DNA of 64,000 bases from an uncultured Actinomycetes bacterium (GTDB lineage: Bacteria; Actinomycetota; Actinomycetes; Nanopelagicales; Nanopelagicaceae). The translations under genes were made by a program, and so were the position numbers. The stretch covers positions 14,265-78,264 of the forward strand of contig CAIUHB010000071.1 of assembly GCA_903898855.1 (NCBI GenBank), in the 5' to 3' direction. The first letter of the stretch is position 1. Every line of letters begins with the position of its first letter. Below the pieces are notes generated by a model. The model saw only the letters and a list, made by a program, of their open reading frames with translations. It had not been told where the DNA came from and ran no database searches. Below are positions 7,026-15,414 of this stretch, piece after piece.

Positions 7026-7054
7026 ACATTACCACCCGACGTAACGTTTGTCAA
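7026..7054 (-). promoter_or_regulatory. Sigma70-type promoter for the leftward unit 6999-4935
   Basis: On the - strand: -35 TTGACA (7054-7049), a 17-base spacer and -10 TAATGT (7031-7026). Consensus -35 and ideal spacing. It faces away from the origin-like module at 7101-7225. Confidence 0.8.
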
Positions 7055-7100
7055 CACTTTGGGTCTGGTACGGAGGTTGTGCGGTTTTGGGCAATAGTTA

Positions 7101-7225
7101 TATTAGTATTTAATTATATTAATACCCCTGGCAGCCGGTTGCCACCATGGCAGAATATTGCCACCCCAATTTTGTTGAAGGTTAAGCTATAATCCCTGGT
7201 CAAGTAGGTGGAAATATGTCGCCAC
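7101..7225. repeat. Origin-like module A: palindromic iterons beside an AT-rich tract
   Basis: An AT-rich tract (about 7095-7123) is followed by TAATACCCC, then two TGGCA-N6-TGCCA palindromes (7129-7144 and 7148-7163) separated by CCA. A related inverted site GGTGG-N10-CCACC lies at 7206-7225. The same arrangement, in the opposite orientation, lies inside the replication initiator gene at 53097-53163. Likely an initiator-binding site: origin, second origin or control site. Confidence 0.72.
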
Positions 7226-7243
7226 CCTAACATGGTCGGTCAG

Positions 7244-7252
7244 TGGTAAAAT
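7244..7252 (+). promoter_or_regulatory. Extended -10 promoter, leaderless start at 7259
   Basis: TGG-TAAAAT at 7244-7252 ends six bases before the ATG at 7259, so the transcript would begin at or next to the start codon. It lies just downstream of origin-like module A, whose protein could also regulate it. A TATAAT at 7188-7193 is an alternative -10. Confidence 0.6.
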
Positions 7253-7258
7253 TTTGTT

Positions 7259-7462
7259 ATGACCGGCAGCACAGACATCGAACGCGTGCGGTCCATCATG
7301 GACAAGGCCGAGCTCATTCAGGGGCTAGACAACATCAACCCCATCATCTCTGACATTCTTGACGACATAACCCTTGACGTGTACTGGCTTTGTGATAGGC
7401 TTTGGTCGGCTTGGGCCTTAATAGAACAATATCAAGAAGAAATCAGGGAGTTGTATGAATAG
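7259..7462 (+). CDS. Small protein, 67 aa, function unknown
   Basis: First gene of the rightward late-type operon, apparently leaderless (see 7244-7252). The protein is acidic and helical, with a Trp-rich C-terminal half (VYWLCDRLWSAWALIEQYQEE). No domain is recognised. Its 3' end overlaps the start of the next gene by eight bases. Confidence 0.75.
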   Translation: MTGSTDIERVRSIMDKAELIQGLDNINPIISDILDDITLDVYWLCDRLWSAWALIEQYQEEIRELYE

Positions 7463-7667
7463 CTGGACTTGGGGTCTTTTCTCGTATGCGCTTATTGCTG
7501 GCCTTGTCGGCATTAGGCTTATGTTCGTCGGTCGACGCATTCTCCGTGAAACCGGAGTCCCTGGTCGCATTTACGACAACCTTCCCCGCCTTTTATGGGA
7601 TGCCCTCTGTTGGGGATATTTCTTCCTATGGTTTGGCCTGAAGTCATTTCTTGAGGACCTTCGTTAA
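7455..7667 (+). CDS. Small membrane protein, 70 aa
   Basis: Two predicted membrane segments (about residues 5-25, and 44-62 with CWGYFFLWFGL) joined by a basic loop (GRRILRETGVPGR). Overlaps both neighbours (eight bases upstream; TAATG into the kinase gene). Too short to assign: a superinfection-exclusion or holin-like role is possible but unsupported. Confidence 0.75.
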   Translation: MNSWTWGLFSYALIAGLVGIRLMFVGRRILRETGVPGRIYDNLPRLLWDALCWGYFFLWFGLKSFLEDLR

Positions 7668-8212
7668 TGGGTCCGCACATCATCGGTCTTGCGGGGTATG
7701 CCGGTTCCGGCAAAGACGCCCTGGCTGACATGCTGGTGTCGTTAGATGGGTTTGAACGTCGTGCGTTTGCTGACCCCATGAAGGAATTCTTGGTCAAGCT
7801 TAACCCGCTCATTTGGCGCACCGGCATCGGCATGAATACTCTTGAAAACATTATCCGCGACGAGGGTTGGGACAGGGCCAAAAGGCACCCCGAGATTCGC
7901 GAGCTTTTGCAGCGTCTCGGGACGGAAGCTGGCCGCGGCGTGCTTGGCGAAGACGTTTGGGTAAACGCTCTTTTTGAGAAACCCATCAAAAGATTGCTTG
8001 TGATTAGTGATGTGCGTTTCCCCAACGAAGCTAAGGCAATCAAGGAGCGTGGCGGGATTATTATTCGCGTTATCCGTGATGGGGTGGGGCCGGCAAACCA
8101 CCACCTTTCTGAGAATGCGTATCAAAAGAATGACTACGTAATTTTTAACAATGGAAACAAGGCCGACCTTTACGAAGCTTTTGGCAATATTTGGGATGTA
8201 GTGTATGGCTAA
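7667..8212 (+). CDS. Deoxynucleoside monophosphate kinase
   Basis: 181-aa P-loop kinase of the phage dNMP kinase family (T4 gp1-like). The Walker A loop GYAGSGKDA is at residues 10-18, followed by the family's DPMKEFL segment, an LLQRLGTEAGR segment and SDVRFPNEAKAI, typical of these enzymes. It would phosphorylate dNMPs for phage DNA synthesis in the cytoplasm. Full length for the family. Starts on a TAATG overlap with the membrane protein gene. Confidence 0.88.
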   Translation: MGPHIIGLAGYAGSGKDALADMLVSLDGFERRAFADPMKEFLVKLNPLIWRTGIGMNTLENIIRDEGWDRAKRHPEIRELLQRLGTEAGRGVLGEDVWVNALFEKPIKRLLVISDVRFPNEAKAIKERGGIIIRVIRDGVGPANHHLSENAYQKNDYVIFNNGNKADLYEAFGNIWDVVYG

Positions 8213-8474
8213 ATTCAGCTACAAACTTGAGTGCTGCAAATGTGGTGCTGTTTGCGAGGAATCGGACGTATCTTCGTCGCTCGAGCAAACAACTGATGCT
8301 AATGGTAGATGGGTCGATGCTAAGCGAACTATCAATGCAAAAATTGTTACCACCTTTGTAAAGATTCCCGCTGGCGGCCACTGCATTTGCGGACGAGACG
8401 CAGGTGAGCACCTTCACCGCAAGTGCATCATTTGCGGTTATTACTGGTCCGAAGACACGATGGAGCAATCATGA
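8205..8474 (+). CDS. Zinc-ribbon-like protein, 89 aa
   Basis: Contains three Cys pairs: CCKCG near the N-terminus, CICG in the middle and CIICG near the end, with nearby His residues (HLHRKC). It probably binds one or two zinc ions. No family assigned. Overlaps the kinase gene by eight bases and the next gene by ATGA. Confidence 0.78.
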   Translation: MAKFSYKLECCKCGAVCEESDVSSSLEQTTDANGRWVDAKRTINAKIVTTFVKIPAGGHCICGRDAGEHLHRKCIICGYYWSEDTMEQS

Positions 8475-8836
8475 GCCGTACCCGGGCGAAGGGAACTTCA
8501 TTCGAGACAGAGGTTGTAAAATTCTTGCAATCTATGGGATTCGTTGAGACAAAACGCCATGTCTTGAACTCGCCATTTGGAGACATCGATGGCATTCCAA
8601 TGGTATTGGAGTGTAAGAACCACAAAGAGATGGCGCTTTCCGAGTGGATGAACCAAGCGGCCAAGTCGGCGGAAAAGGCCGGCAAGCTGCACGCTGTTTG
8701 CCATAAGCGCAAAGGCAAGGGTGTCTCTCAGGCGTACGTGACGATGCCCTTGGAAGTTTACGCAGAACTACTGCGGTTTTACGATGAAGGCTTACTAGCT
8801 GAATCGTTAATAATTACTAGCGACGATGATGTATAA
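8471..8836 (+). CDS. PD-(D/E)XK nuclease-fold protein, Holliday-junction-resolvase-like
   Basis: 121 aa from the ATG at 8471 (ATGA overlap with the upstream gene). The motif order FE..V.KFL, then GDIDGIPMVLECKN (Asp ... Glu-x-Lys) is the PD-(D/E)XK nuclease core, followed by a helix with Gln and Lys (QAAKSAEKAGK) and a strand. In phages such small proteins serve as Holliday junction resolvases or structure-specific nucleases. It precedes the terminase operon, where a resolvase could clear branched DNA before packaging. Confidence 0.75.
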   Translation: MSRTRAKGTSFETEVVKFLQSMGFVETKRHVLNSPFGDIDGIPMVLECKNHKEMALSEWMNQAAKSAEKAGKLHAVCHKRKGKGVSQAYVTMPLEVYAELLRFYDEGLLAESLIITSDDDV

Positions 8837-9015
8837 TGTCCCAAGATAATCGCAGAAAGTCGGCACCGACCGACGAAGACTTGACCGTAATCGGCTTTGA
8901 AGAATGGCAGATTACGCTTATTCGCCAGCTTGCTCCTCATTTGCAATGGGTCGCCTATGATGAGTTTGTGCGTCGACTAATGTCGAATCAAAGCACAGAC
9001 TCGTTCTACTTCTAG
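8836..9015 (+). CDS. Small protein, 59 aa, function unknown
   Basis: Starts on the TAATG overlap with the nuclease gene (ATG at 8836) and ends with TAG at 9015. Charged N-terminus (MSQDNRRKSAPTDEDL) and a helical, aromatic C-terminal part (QLAPHLQWVAYDEFVRRL). No domain is recognised. It fills exactly the gap between two real genes in the same operon, which supports it. Confidence 0.72.
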   Translation: MSQDNRRKSAPTDEDLTVIGFEEWQITLIRQLAPHLQWVAYDEFVRRLMSNQSTDSFYF

Positions 9016-9022
9016 GAATACT

Positions 9023-9292
9023 ATGTCGTCAAATAACTGGGATAGTCGTTTCGAGGAAATTGTGGCAAGCTATGCCGATGAAGCAGACCACCCCGTTCGT
9101 CGCCTTGTGGGTGAAGAAGCCTACGTCGAAATGATGCAGATGGCTCGCGCCACCAACATGTTGACATTACGCAAAGATGCTGCTCAAGAGCGTTATCTGA
9201 CCGCCCTTGGAAACCTCCACACCTCTATAGCCCTTGTTCTAATCGGTACCTTTTTTCTAGGCATCGGTTGGTCAATTTATGCTTGGATTTAA
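9023..9292 (+). CDS. Small protein with C-terminal membrane anchor, 89 aa
   Basis: An acidic helical N-terminal two-thirds is followed by a hydrophobic segment at about residues 66-88 (TSIALVLIGTFFLGIGWSIYAWI), which runs to the end. It sits where a small terminase subunit is often found, but the tail anchor argues against that role. Overlaps the terminase start by TAATG. Function unknown. Confidence 0.75.
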   Translation: MSSNNWDSRFEEIVASYADEADHPVRRLVGEEAYVEMMQMARATNMLTLRKDAAQERYLTALGNLHTSIALVLIGTFFLGIGWSIYAWI

Positions 9293-10821
9293 TGAGTAAA
9301 TTTAGCCAATTCATATCTGACTCGGTTTCGCCACCGGAGGTAGATGCGTTTGAGATTTTGGGTTACACCCCAACCGAGCGCCAGAAGGCCTTCCACGAAG
9401 AATCCAAGAAGAAGATTGACGCCATCCTCTATGGTGGCGCTGCTGGTGGTGGAAAATCCTGCGCTTTCATCATGGACGCTATTTGGCACGCAGCCAATTA
9501 TCCGGGCATCAAGATTGGCTGTTTCCGTCGCTCATACCCCGAGCTCGAGGAATCTTTCCTTGCCGAGTTGGCCAAGAGAAACTATGCTCGCGAGCTGGGA
9601 GCAAAGTGGAACTCGACCAATAAGGTCTTGAAGTTCCCCAACGGTTCACTCATCAACTTCTCGTACGCAGAGAATCTTGTTGACGCATCTCGAATTCTCG
9701 GTGGTGAATATCAGGCTTTTTATATTGACGAAGCCTCGCTCATGCTCCCCGCCGTTATCCAGCACATCGAAGAACGTTTGCGTTCCGGTAACAAGTTGAT
9801 TCCGGTTATTGGCTTGCGCCTAGCAACCAACCCTGGCGGTGTCGGTCACAAGTACCTCAAGGACCGATTTATTAATCCTACCAAGCGTGGAACAATAGTC
9901 CATCACGAGCCAGTCGGTGACCGTGGGCTTACGCGCAGCGTGGCCTTCATCCCCGCAAAGGCAACCGATAACCCGTACCTCAATGAGAGCTACGACGCAA
10001 TCCTCGATTCAATCCCTGACCCCGCTCGCCGTGCGGCGATGCGTGACGGTGACTGGGACGCCATGGTCGGTCAGTTCTTTGACCAGTGGAGCCACGCTAC
10101 TCACGTTGTTCCCCGATTTGACATTCCCAGGGAATGGCCCCGTTACGCTGGAATTGACTATGGTTACGCTGCCCCGTGGGCTGTCGTGTGGCTTGCCCCG
10201 GACAATGACGGACGAATTTGGGTTTACCGAGAGGCTTACTCTACTAAAGTTAATGCCGATGACCAGGCGAAGATTGTCCTCGAGACTGAACGTGGTCATG
10301 GCGAAGCTGAAGTCATTCGCGTTGCTGACCCATCAATGTGGGGCAACCGCGGTACGCCGCTTTCTATTGCCGACATTTACGGCATGCAAGGCTGCGGAAT
10401 CATGCCCGCCAATAATGACCGAATCAACGGCTGGGCCCGCGTTCACCACTTTATGAACCTTGGCCCGGCATGCGAATATCACCGTGCCCAGGGCAAGGAC
10501 ATGTGCCCAATGCTTCACGTTTTTGAAGAGACATGCCCGATGTTCATTGAAACAATTCCGTCTCTTCCACGCTCCAGCGCTCGCCCTGACGACGCTGAAA
10601 CCCGCAATGTTGACGACCACATTGCTGACGCATTACGATATGTTATTATGGCAGTTGGCACTTACGCTCGACCTATATTGTATGATGAAGAACCGGGGTT
10701 CAAAGTTGGTTTGCCCGACTCCATGGTTTACGTCAAACCCGACCAAGAAAATCAGGCTGAACAGTTGCCCACTTTTGGTGGGAAATTTGTTGTTGCCGGC
10801 TTCGACCTCAGCCCTTTTTAA
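9292..10821 (+). CDS. terL: Terminase large subunit
   Basis: 509-aa DNA-packaging motor that cuts concatemers and pumps DNA into the prohead. ATPase domain: Walker A GGAAGGGKS (residues 48-56) and Walker B YIDEA (144-148). The RNase H-like nuclease domain begins at AGIDYGYAAP (Asp289) and carries a late DDHIADALRY motif. The ATG at 9292 overlaps the previous stop (TAATG) and is preferred over an in-frame GTG 24 bases upstream. It heads the structural operon, followed 13 bases later by the portal. No clear small subunit is adjacent. Confidence 0.97.
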   Translation: MSKFSQFISDSVSPPEVDAFEILGYTPTERQKAFHEESKKKIDAILYGGAAGGGKSCAFIMDAIWHAANYPGIKIGCFRRSYPELEESFLAELAKRNYARELGAKWNSTNKVLKFPNGSLINFSYAENLVDASRILGGEYQAFYIDEASLMLPAVIQHIEERLRSGNKLIPVIGLRLATNPGGVGHKYLKDRFINPTKRGTIVHHEPVGDRGLTRSVAFIPAKATDNPYLNESYDAILDSIPDPARRAAMRDGDWDAMVGQFFDQWSHATHVVPRFDIPREWPRYAGIDYGYAAPWAVVWLAPDNDGRIWVYREAYSTKVNADDQAKIVLETERGHGEAEVIRVADPSMWGNRGTPLSIADIYGMQGCGIMPANNDRINGWARVHHFMNLGPACEYHRAQGKDMCPMLHVFEETCPMFIETIPSLPRSSARPDDAETRNVDDHIADALRYVIMAVGTYARPILYDEEPGFKVGLPDSMVYVKPDQENQAEQLPTFGGKFVVAGFDLSPF

Positions 10822-10834
10822 AGGAAGACATTAA

Positions 10835-12379
10835 ATGGCAATTACATCTTTCAGAAGGGGCCTCGAGGAGAGCGCCAGCGAGTACCTCAACTCCATTGAA
10901 GAGGGCCGCAATAAAAAGAGCCCAAACCGAACCGGTTGGGGTACCGCTATCCCCGTCGGTGGTTCGACTGAGGTTAACCCTGGTCAGAACGTTACAGCTG
11001 GAACGCTCGACCGTCAAACTTTTATGGAGCAATTGCTCCAAGCGTACCTCGCCTGCCCCTGGTCTTCGGCTTGCATCGACGTAATCGCCCGCACCTGTAC
11101 TGCTGGTGGACTTGAAGTTGTTTACGAAAGCTCAGTCTACGGCCCACAGGAAGCTCCGGAAGCTCCGCAGGAAGTCAAGGACATCCAACAACTCCTGAAG
11201 TACGTCAACCCGCATGACGACATCCGCCAGCTGATGCGACGCGTCATCACTGACCTCCTCATTTTTGGTGACTCATTTACTGAAGTTGTTTGGGTCATGG
11301 GCGCCCCTGCCGCTTTATATCCGCTTGACCCCACGACGATGACCGTCCTCTCTGACGAACACGGCAATGTCAATGGCTACTACCAAAAGACGCGTACCAA
11401 CCGCGAAGCTCGGTTCAAGCGTCACGAAGTAATTCACGTCAAGTTTGACTCTCCGGGCGACACCCTGTACGGTGTTTCGCCGACGCAGAAGAACATTCTT
11501 CCCATCACCTCATGGCTCTTCACCGCCGCTTTGGTCAAGGAAACCATGAAGCGTGGCGACCCCATGCGTTTGCACGTTGACTGGCCTATGGCTCTTCCGG
11601 AAACGGAAATGAAGCGCCTTCAACAGCAGTACGCAGTCCGCAACCTCGGTTCGCGCAACATCGGTAATCTCTTTGAGACCAAGGGTGGCGCTGCCGTTCA
11701 GGAAATGGGTACCAACCAAATCAATAACTGGTTGAACACTCTCCAGCAGCGTCGTGACGAAATCTTGTCGGGTTATGGCGTTCCGCCCTCTAAGGTCGGC
11801 GTCATTGAGGCAGGCAACATCGGTGGCGGTACTGGAACACAGCAGGACAAGACTTTTCGCGTTAACACCTGTGGGCCTATTCAAGAAATCATTCTTGAAA
11901 AGTTTGCTTTTAAACTTATTTACGAAGCCTACGGAATCAAGGACTGGACTCTCAAGTTCGGCGTGGTTGACTGGCGAGACGACGAAGTCATTGAAATGAT
12001 TCGTGACCAGCGAATTCGCAATGGTTCTTGGACGCTTAACCGTGCTCGTGCCGACATCGGCGAACCGCCTGTTGACGGTGGTGATGACCCGATTCTGGTC
12101 GACCGTCAGAATATGGTTCTGTGGTCAGACCTCAAGGAACTCTCTAAGGCAAACCTTGCCGTTGTCCAGGTCCAGGGCGAGCCGAAGAACATGGTTCAAG
12201 CCCCCAACACCAACCCCAGCGGAGCAATAAAGCCGCGCCAAGCGCCGTCGACCCTTGGAGCGCCTACGTCGCCTAAGGGCACCGAAAGTTTTGTTGTCAC
12301 CGATGAAATTGTTGCACTTGCCAAGGCTCTGAGTGAAGCAATCGAAAGGCAGAAAAATGACAACGCCCAAGAAGGATGA
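10835..12379 (+). CDS. Portal protein
   Basis: 514-aa protein that forms the dodecameric portal at the capsid vertex, docking terminase and tail. The size, position after the terminase and motifs typical of HK97-type portals (QAYLACPWSSACIDVIARTC; FGDSFTEV; HVKFDSPGDTLYG; SGYGVPPSKVG) support it. The C-terminal 80 residues are Pro/Gln-rich and probably disordered. The stop codon lies within the next small gene (23-base overlap). Confidence 0.95.
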   Translation: MAITSFRRGLEESASEYLNSIEEGRNKKSPNRTGWGTAIPVGGSTEVNPGQNVTAGTLDRQTFMEQLLQAYLACPWSSACIDVIARTCTAGGLEVVYESSVYGPQEAPEAPQEVKDIQQLLKYVNPHDDIRQLMRRVITDLLIFGDSFTEVVWVMGAPAALYPLDPTTMTVLSDEHGNVNGYYQKTRTNREARFKRHEVIHVKFDSPGDTLYGVSPTQKNILPITSWLFTAALVKETMKRGDPMRLHVDWPMALPETEMKRLQQQYAVRNLGSRNIGNLFETKGGAAVQEMGTNQINNWLNTLQQRRDEILSGYGVPPSKVGVIEAGNIGGGTGTQQDKTFRVNTCGPIQEIILEKFAFKLIYEAYGIKDWTLKFGVVDWRDDEVIEMIRDQRIRNGSWTLNRARADIGEPPVDGGDDPILVDRQNMVLWSDLKELSKANLAVVQVQGEPKNMVQAPNTNPSGAIKPRQAPSTLGAPTSPKGTESFVVTDEIVALAKALSEAIERQKNDNAQEG

Positions 12380-12509
12380 AGCTCCCTCGGAACAGCCGAT
12401 GGGCGACCTTTTGCCACCGACGCAAGCGTCTCCCTACGGCCAACTTATTCCTTACCCTGGAATGACCGCTGCCAAAGCTGCTGCTTTGGTTCCTAAGCAA
12501 ATCGGTTAA
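12357..12509 (+). CDS. Small Pro-rich protein, 50 aa
   Basis: ATG at 12357, inside the portal 3' end in another frame, to TAA at 12509, which overlaps the next ATG. The protein is Pro/Ala/Gln-rich (DLLPPTQASPYGQLIPYPG) with little predicted structure. No family recognised. The overlaps at both ends and the otherwise unexplained gap favour a real gene. Confidence 0.6.
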   Translation: MTTPKKDEAPSEQPMGDLLPPTQASPYGQLIPYPGMTAAKAAALVPKQIG

Positions 12510-12997
12510 TGGGCGGTTCGAACTATCTTGGCAGGGCCGGTGCGTATGCTTTGCACAAACGGTACCCAACTGGTTCGCAGACTCCCGACCAGCTGAAGGC
12601 AGAGCGAGCTAACCTTTTAAAAGCTCGTGAAGCCCGAGGCTTGTATCACCACACACGTTCTACGCCTTACCGAGGATTAAAGAAACCTTCGCAAAAGGGC
12701 CGTGGCGACATGGCCGCGTCCAGGGCTTATCGAATGAAAGATATTTATTTCCTCAAGGGTCGAGCCCTTGGTGTAAGATATATACGTTTCAAAAACAAAG
12801 CGGCATTGCCAAAGCTTCGCGTCATTGGCGTTAACCGCAAGTTTAAGAAGCGCGTTTCATCTAGTCGCTACGCAGGTAGAACGGCATGGGGCGCGGCAAG
12901 AACTCACTCGTTTAAAAAACGACTAACCAAACGTGGTAGGCGTTTTCACCAGCAAAGCCGGTGGAAGTACCGTGGCCACAAATTTACTCCTCGTTAA
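12509..12997 (+). CDS. Very basic structural-operon protein, 162 aa
   Basis: Starts on the TAATG overlap at 12509. It is extremely rich in Arg, Lys and aromatics (for example FKKRLTKRGRRFHQQSRWKYRG) with no membrane segment or recognised domain. The composition fits a nucleic-acid-binding or DNA-condensing protein, perhaps packaged in the capsid. It lies between portal and protease genes, where head-internal or minor head proteins are often encoded. Function inferred only from composition and place. Confidence 0.75.
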   Translation: MGGSNYLGRAGAYALHKRYPTGSQTPDQLKAERANLLKAREARGLYHHTRSTPYRGLKKPSQKGRGDMAASRAYRMKDIYFLKGRALGVRYIRFKNKAALPKLRVIGVNRKFKKRVSSSRYAGRTAWGAARTHSFKKRLTKRGRRFHQQSRWKYRGHKFTPR

Positions 12998-12999
12998 TC

Positions 13000-15378
13000 A
13001 TGGAAAACAGTTTCTCACCACCAGAACAAGTTCGCAAGAACGCAGCACGCGGTCTCGAGCTACGCAAAAAGCATGGACGCGGCATGACCGCCGTCGGTGT
13101 TGCGCGCGCTCGCGACCTCTCTAACGGCAAGCACATCCCGATGGCCACCATCAAGCGCATGCACTCATACTTTGCTCGACATGAAGTCGACAAAAAGGGT
13201 GAGGGTTGGGGCAAGGATTCTGCTGGCTACATCGCATGGTTGGGCTGGGGCGGAGACGCTGGACGTTCATGGGTTAACGGGATTATTCGTAAAAATCACG
13301 CTAACGAATCTCAGGAGGTTTTTGAGAGCATGGCTTCCAGCAAAGCCGCAGTTGTCCGTGGCATTTTTATTCGCCCCGGAGTATCCAAGAACAATCGCTT
13401 GTACACCAAAGAAAACATTGGCAAGGCAATCTTTCGCATGCAGGAGCACCTTGCAAGTGGCGAAGGTCTTCCGTTGACTATGGCGACCAGCCACGCAGCG
13501 GCTTTTCAAGACGACGCCCTTTCCACCGTTGGCCGTATCACCAAGGTGATGCAGCTGCCTGACGGTTCAGGTCAATTCGAAGCCGAGATTGCCAACACCT
13601 CACAAGGTCGCGACATCGCCGCTCTTGCTGTTGGTAAGTTCATCAAAGGTGTTTCCATCCGTGGCGAATGGCTCGGCGAACTTGGCCGCGTTACTCAACC
13701 CGACGGCACCGAGGCTTCCACCGCGTCAGACCTCCGAATTGTTGGCGTTGACTTTACTCACAGCCCCGGAGTTGACGGAGCTGAAATTAAGTATGCCGTT
13801 TTAGCTGAATCATTTGCATCGAGTCCCTATAATATTGTCGAGTCTGTTGAGCCTATTGAAATTGTGGCTCGAGACGAAAGCATTGTTGCTAAGGAGACCG
13901 CCGACATTATTCGTGGCGCGGTTGACAAGGCAGTGGAGAACGCAGTGGCAACCATCATGGAGAAGGACAGCACAAAGCCGTATGGCGATGTTGCTTACGC
14001 CGACCCAGGTTACCAGCAAGACAAGCAAAAGCGTTATCCAATTAATGGTGCTGGTCACGTACGTGCCGCTTGGTCGTACATTAACCAGCCCAAGAACGCC
14101 AAGAAGTACACGGCGGCTCAGCTTGCTCGGATTAAGTCCCGAATCAAGTCTGCCGCCAAGAAGTTTGGTGTGAATATTGTCAGTGAGCACGAAATGCTTA
14201 CCGACGAGATTTTCAGCGTTCTTGAAGCTTACGCTTCGATTGCGCTTGTGAACGACGACGACAGTATCAGCATTACGGGTTACGCAACTGACCCGCACCA
14301 GCTGAAGACTGTTGCCAATCGTATTGCTTTTGGAGCGATTGCTGCCATGCACGCAATTGACCCAGATGACGATGGCGACATCTACCTGTCGAAGCCGGAT
14401 TGGTCAAAGGTTGACGCTACTGGCGATGCCGGTGGCATGAGCCCCGAGGATGAGGATTCTATGGACGACAACAACATGGAATGCGAACACTGCGGGAACA
14501 CCGACTGTCCGGAGGGCTCTAACTACTGCCATGCATGTGGTGAGAGCCTGCCAAGTTTTGACAACCCCAAGTCGAACGTGGAATGTGAGAGCTGCGGAGC
14601 CGAGTGTTCGGAAGACGCAATTCACTGCCACATGTGTGGGGTTGAGTTGCCTAAGGCCGTTACCAGTAACGCGCTTGGGTGTGGCAACTGTGGGGCAACC
14701 GCTCCCCAGGACGCCATGTATTGCCCCACCTGCGGGGACCCCGTACCACAGGCCGAGTCAACCGACGAAGCCTCTAACCTTAATGAGGAGGAAGTCAAAG
14801 TGGAGAACAACACCACTGAAGCTGTGACTTCGGCTGAGGAGACGGCTACCGCTGGTCTTACGCTGAGCACTGCTGACCTTCAGGCCATCGCCAAGATGGT
14901 CATCGCGGGCCTCAAGCCTGCGGAAAGCACTGAGCCTGCTGCTGACGCTGAGGCTGAAATCGACGAGCCCGCCGAGGTGAAGGCTGAAGAGCCCGCCGAG
15001 GAAATCGTTGCCGAAGAGCCTGCTGCCGAAGTGGAAGCTACCGAATCTAACTCACAGGAGATTGATGTGACTGACAATATGTTCACCGCCGAGCAAGTGC
15101 AGGCGATTGTTGCGGAGGCTGCCGCTAAGGCTGCTACCGCTGCCGTCGAAGCTGCGCGTAACGCTGCTGTTGAGGACTACCGCGCTGGCCGTGGTGTTCG
15201 CAAGGGCCTTACGAGCTCGACGATTGCTAACGACGCTTCGGACCTGTCCGAGGCTGAGTTCACCCCCGAGATGCTCGCTGAGATGACCTCGACCCAATTC
15301 CGCAAGGCGCAAAACGAAGTTTGGAGCAACTCACCGTTCTTCCAAGCCAAGTTCGCACAAGCCGACCGCGGTTTCTAA
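13000..15378 (+). CDS. Prohead protease-scaffold fusion with three zinc ribbons
   Basis: 792-aa multi-domain protein. Residues 1-85: a domain commonly found at the front of phage prohead proteases (AARGLELRKKHGRG, then YIAWLGWGGDAG). About 111-290: serine-protease-like prohead protease region (ATSHAA; GVSIRGEW). About 325-375: small basic domain (ADPGYQ, then KRYPINGAGHVRAAWSYI). Residues 495-514, 529-549 and 561-580: three zinc ribbons (CEHC, CESC, CGNC each followed by a second Cys pair). 590-690: acidic Glu/Ala/Pro linker. 690-792: helical scaffold-like end. The ATG at 13000 is used. Good ribosome sites precede in-frame ATG 13330 and GTG 14800 and 15067, so shorter products are likely. Confidence 0.85.
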   Translation: MENSFSPPEQVRKNAARGLELRKKHGRGMTAVGVARARDLSNGKHIPMATIKRMHSYFARHEVDKKGEGWGKDSAGYIAWLGWGGDAGRSWVNGIIRKNHANESQEVFESMASSKAAVVRGIFIRPGVSKNNRLYTKENIGKAIFRMQEHLASGEGLPLTMATSHAAAFQDDALSTVGRITKVMQLPDGSGQFEAEIANTSQGRDIAALAVGKFIKGVSIRGEWLGELGRVTQPDGTEASTASDLRIVGVDFTHSPGVDGAEIKYAVLAESFASSPYNIVESVEPIEIVARDESIVAKETADIIRGAVDKAVENAVATIMEKDSTKPYGDVAYADPGYQQDKQKRYPINGAGHVRAAWSYINQPKNAKKYTAAQLARIKSRIKSAAKKFGVNIVSEHEMLTDEIFSVLEAYASIALVNDDDSISITGYATDPHQLKTVANRIAFGAIAAMHAIDPDDDGDIYLSKPDWSKVDATGDAGGMSPEDEDSMDDNNMECEHCGNTDCPEGSNYCHACGESLPSFDNPKSNVECESCGAECSEDAIHCHMCGVELPKAVTSNALGCGNCGATAPQDAMYCPTCGDPVPQAESTDEASNLNEEEVKVENNTTEAVTSAEETATAGLTLSTADLQAIAKMVIAGLKPAESTEPAADAEAEIDEPAEVKAEEPAEEIVAEEPAAEVEATESNSQEIDVTDNMFTAEQVQAIVAEAAAKAATAAVEAARNAAVEDYRAGRGVRKGLTSSTIANDASDLSEAEFTPEMLAEMTSTQFRKAQNEVWSNSPFFQAKFAQADRGF

Positions 15379-15414
15379 CCCCTAACCCTCTACCCTTACA
15401 GGAGAAATAACAAA

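Noticed and set aside
9023..9292. Small terminase subunit directly upstream of terL
   Set aside because: The protein ends in a hydrophobic membrane segment and shows no HTH. The genes at 44237 and 55572 are more plausible but unproven candidates.
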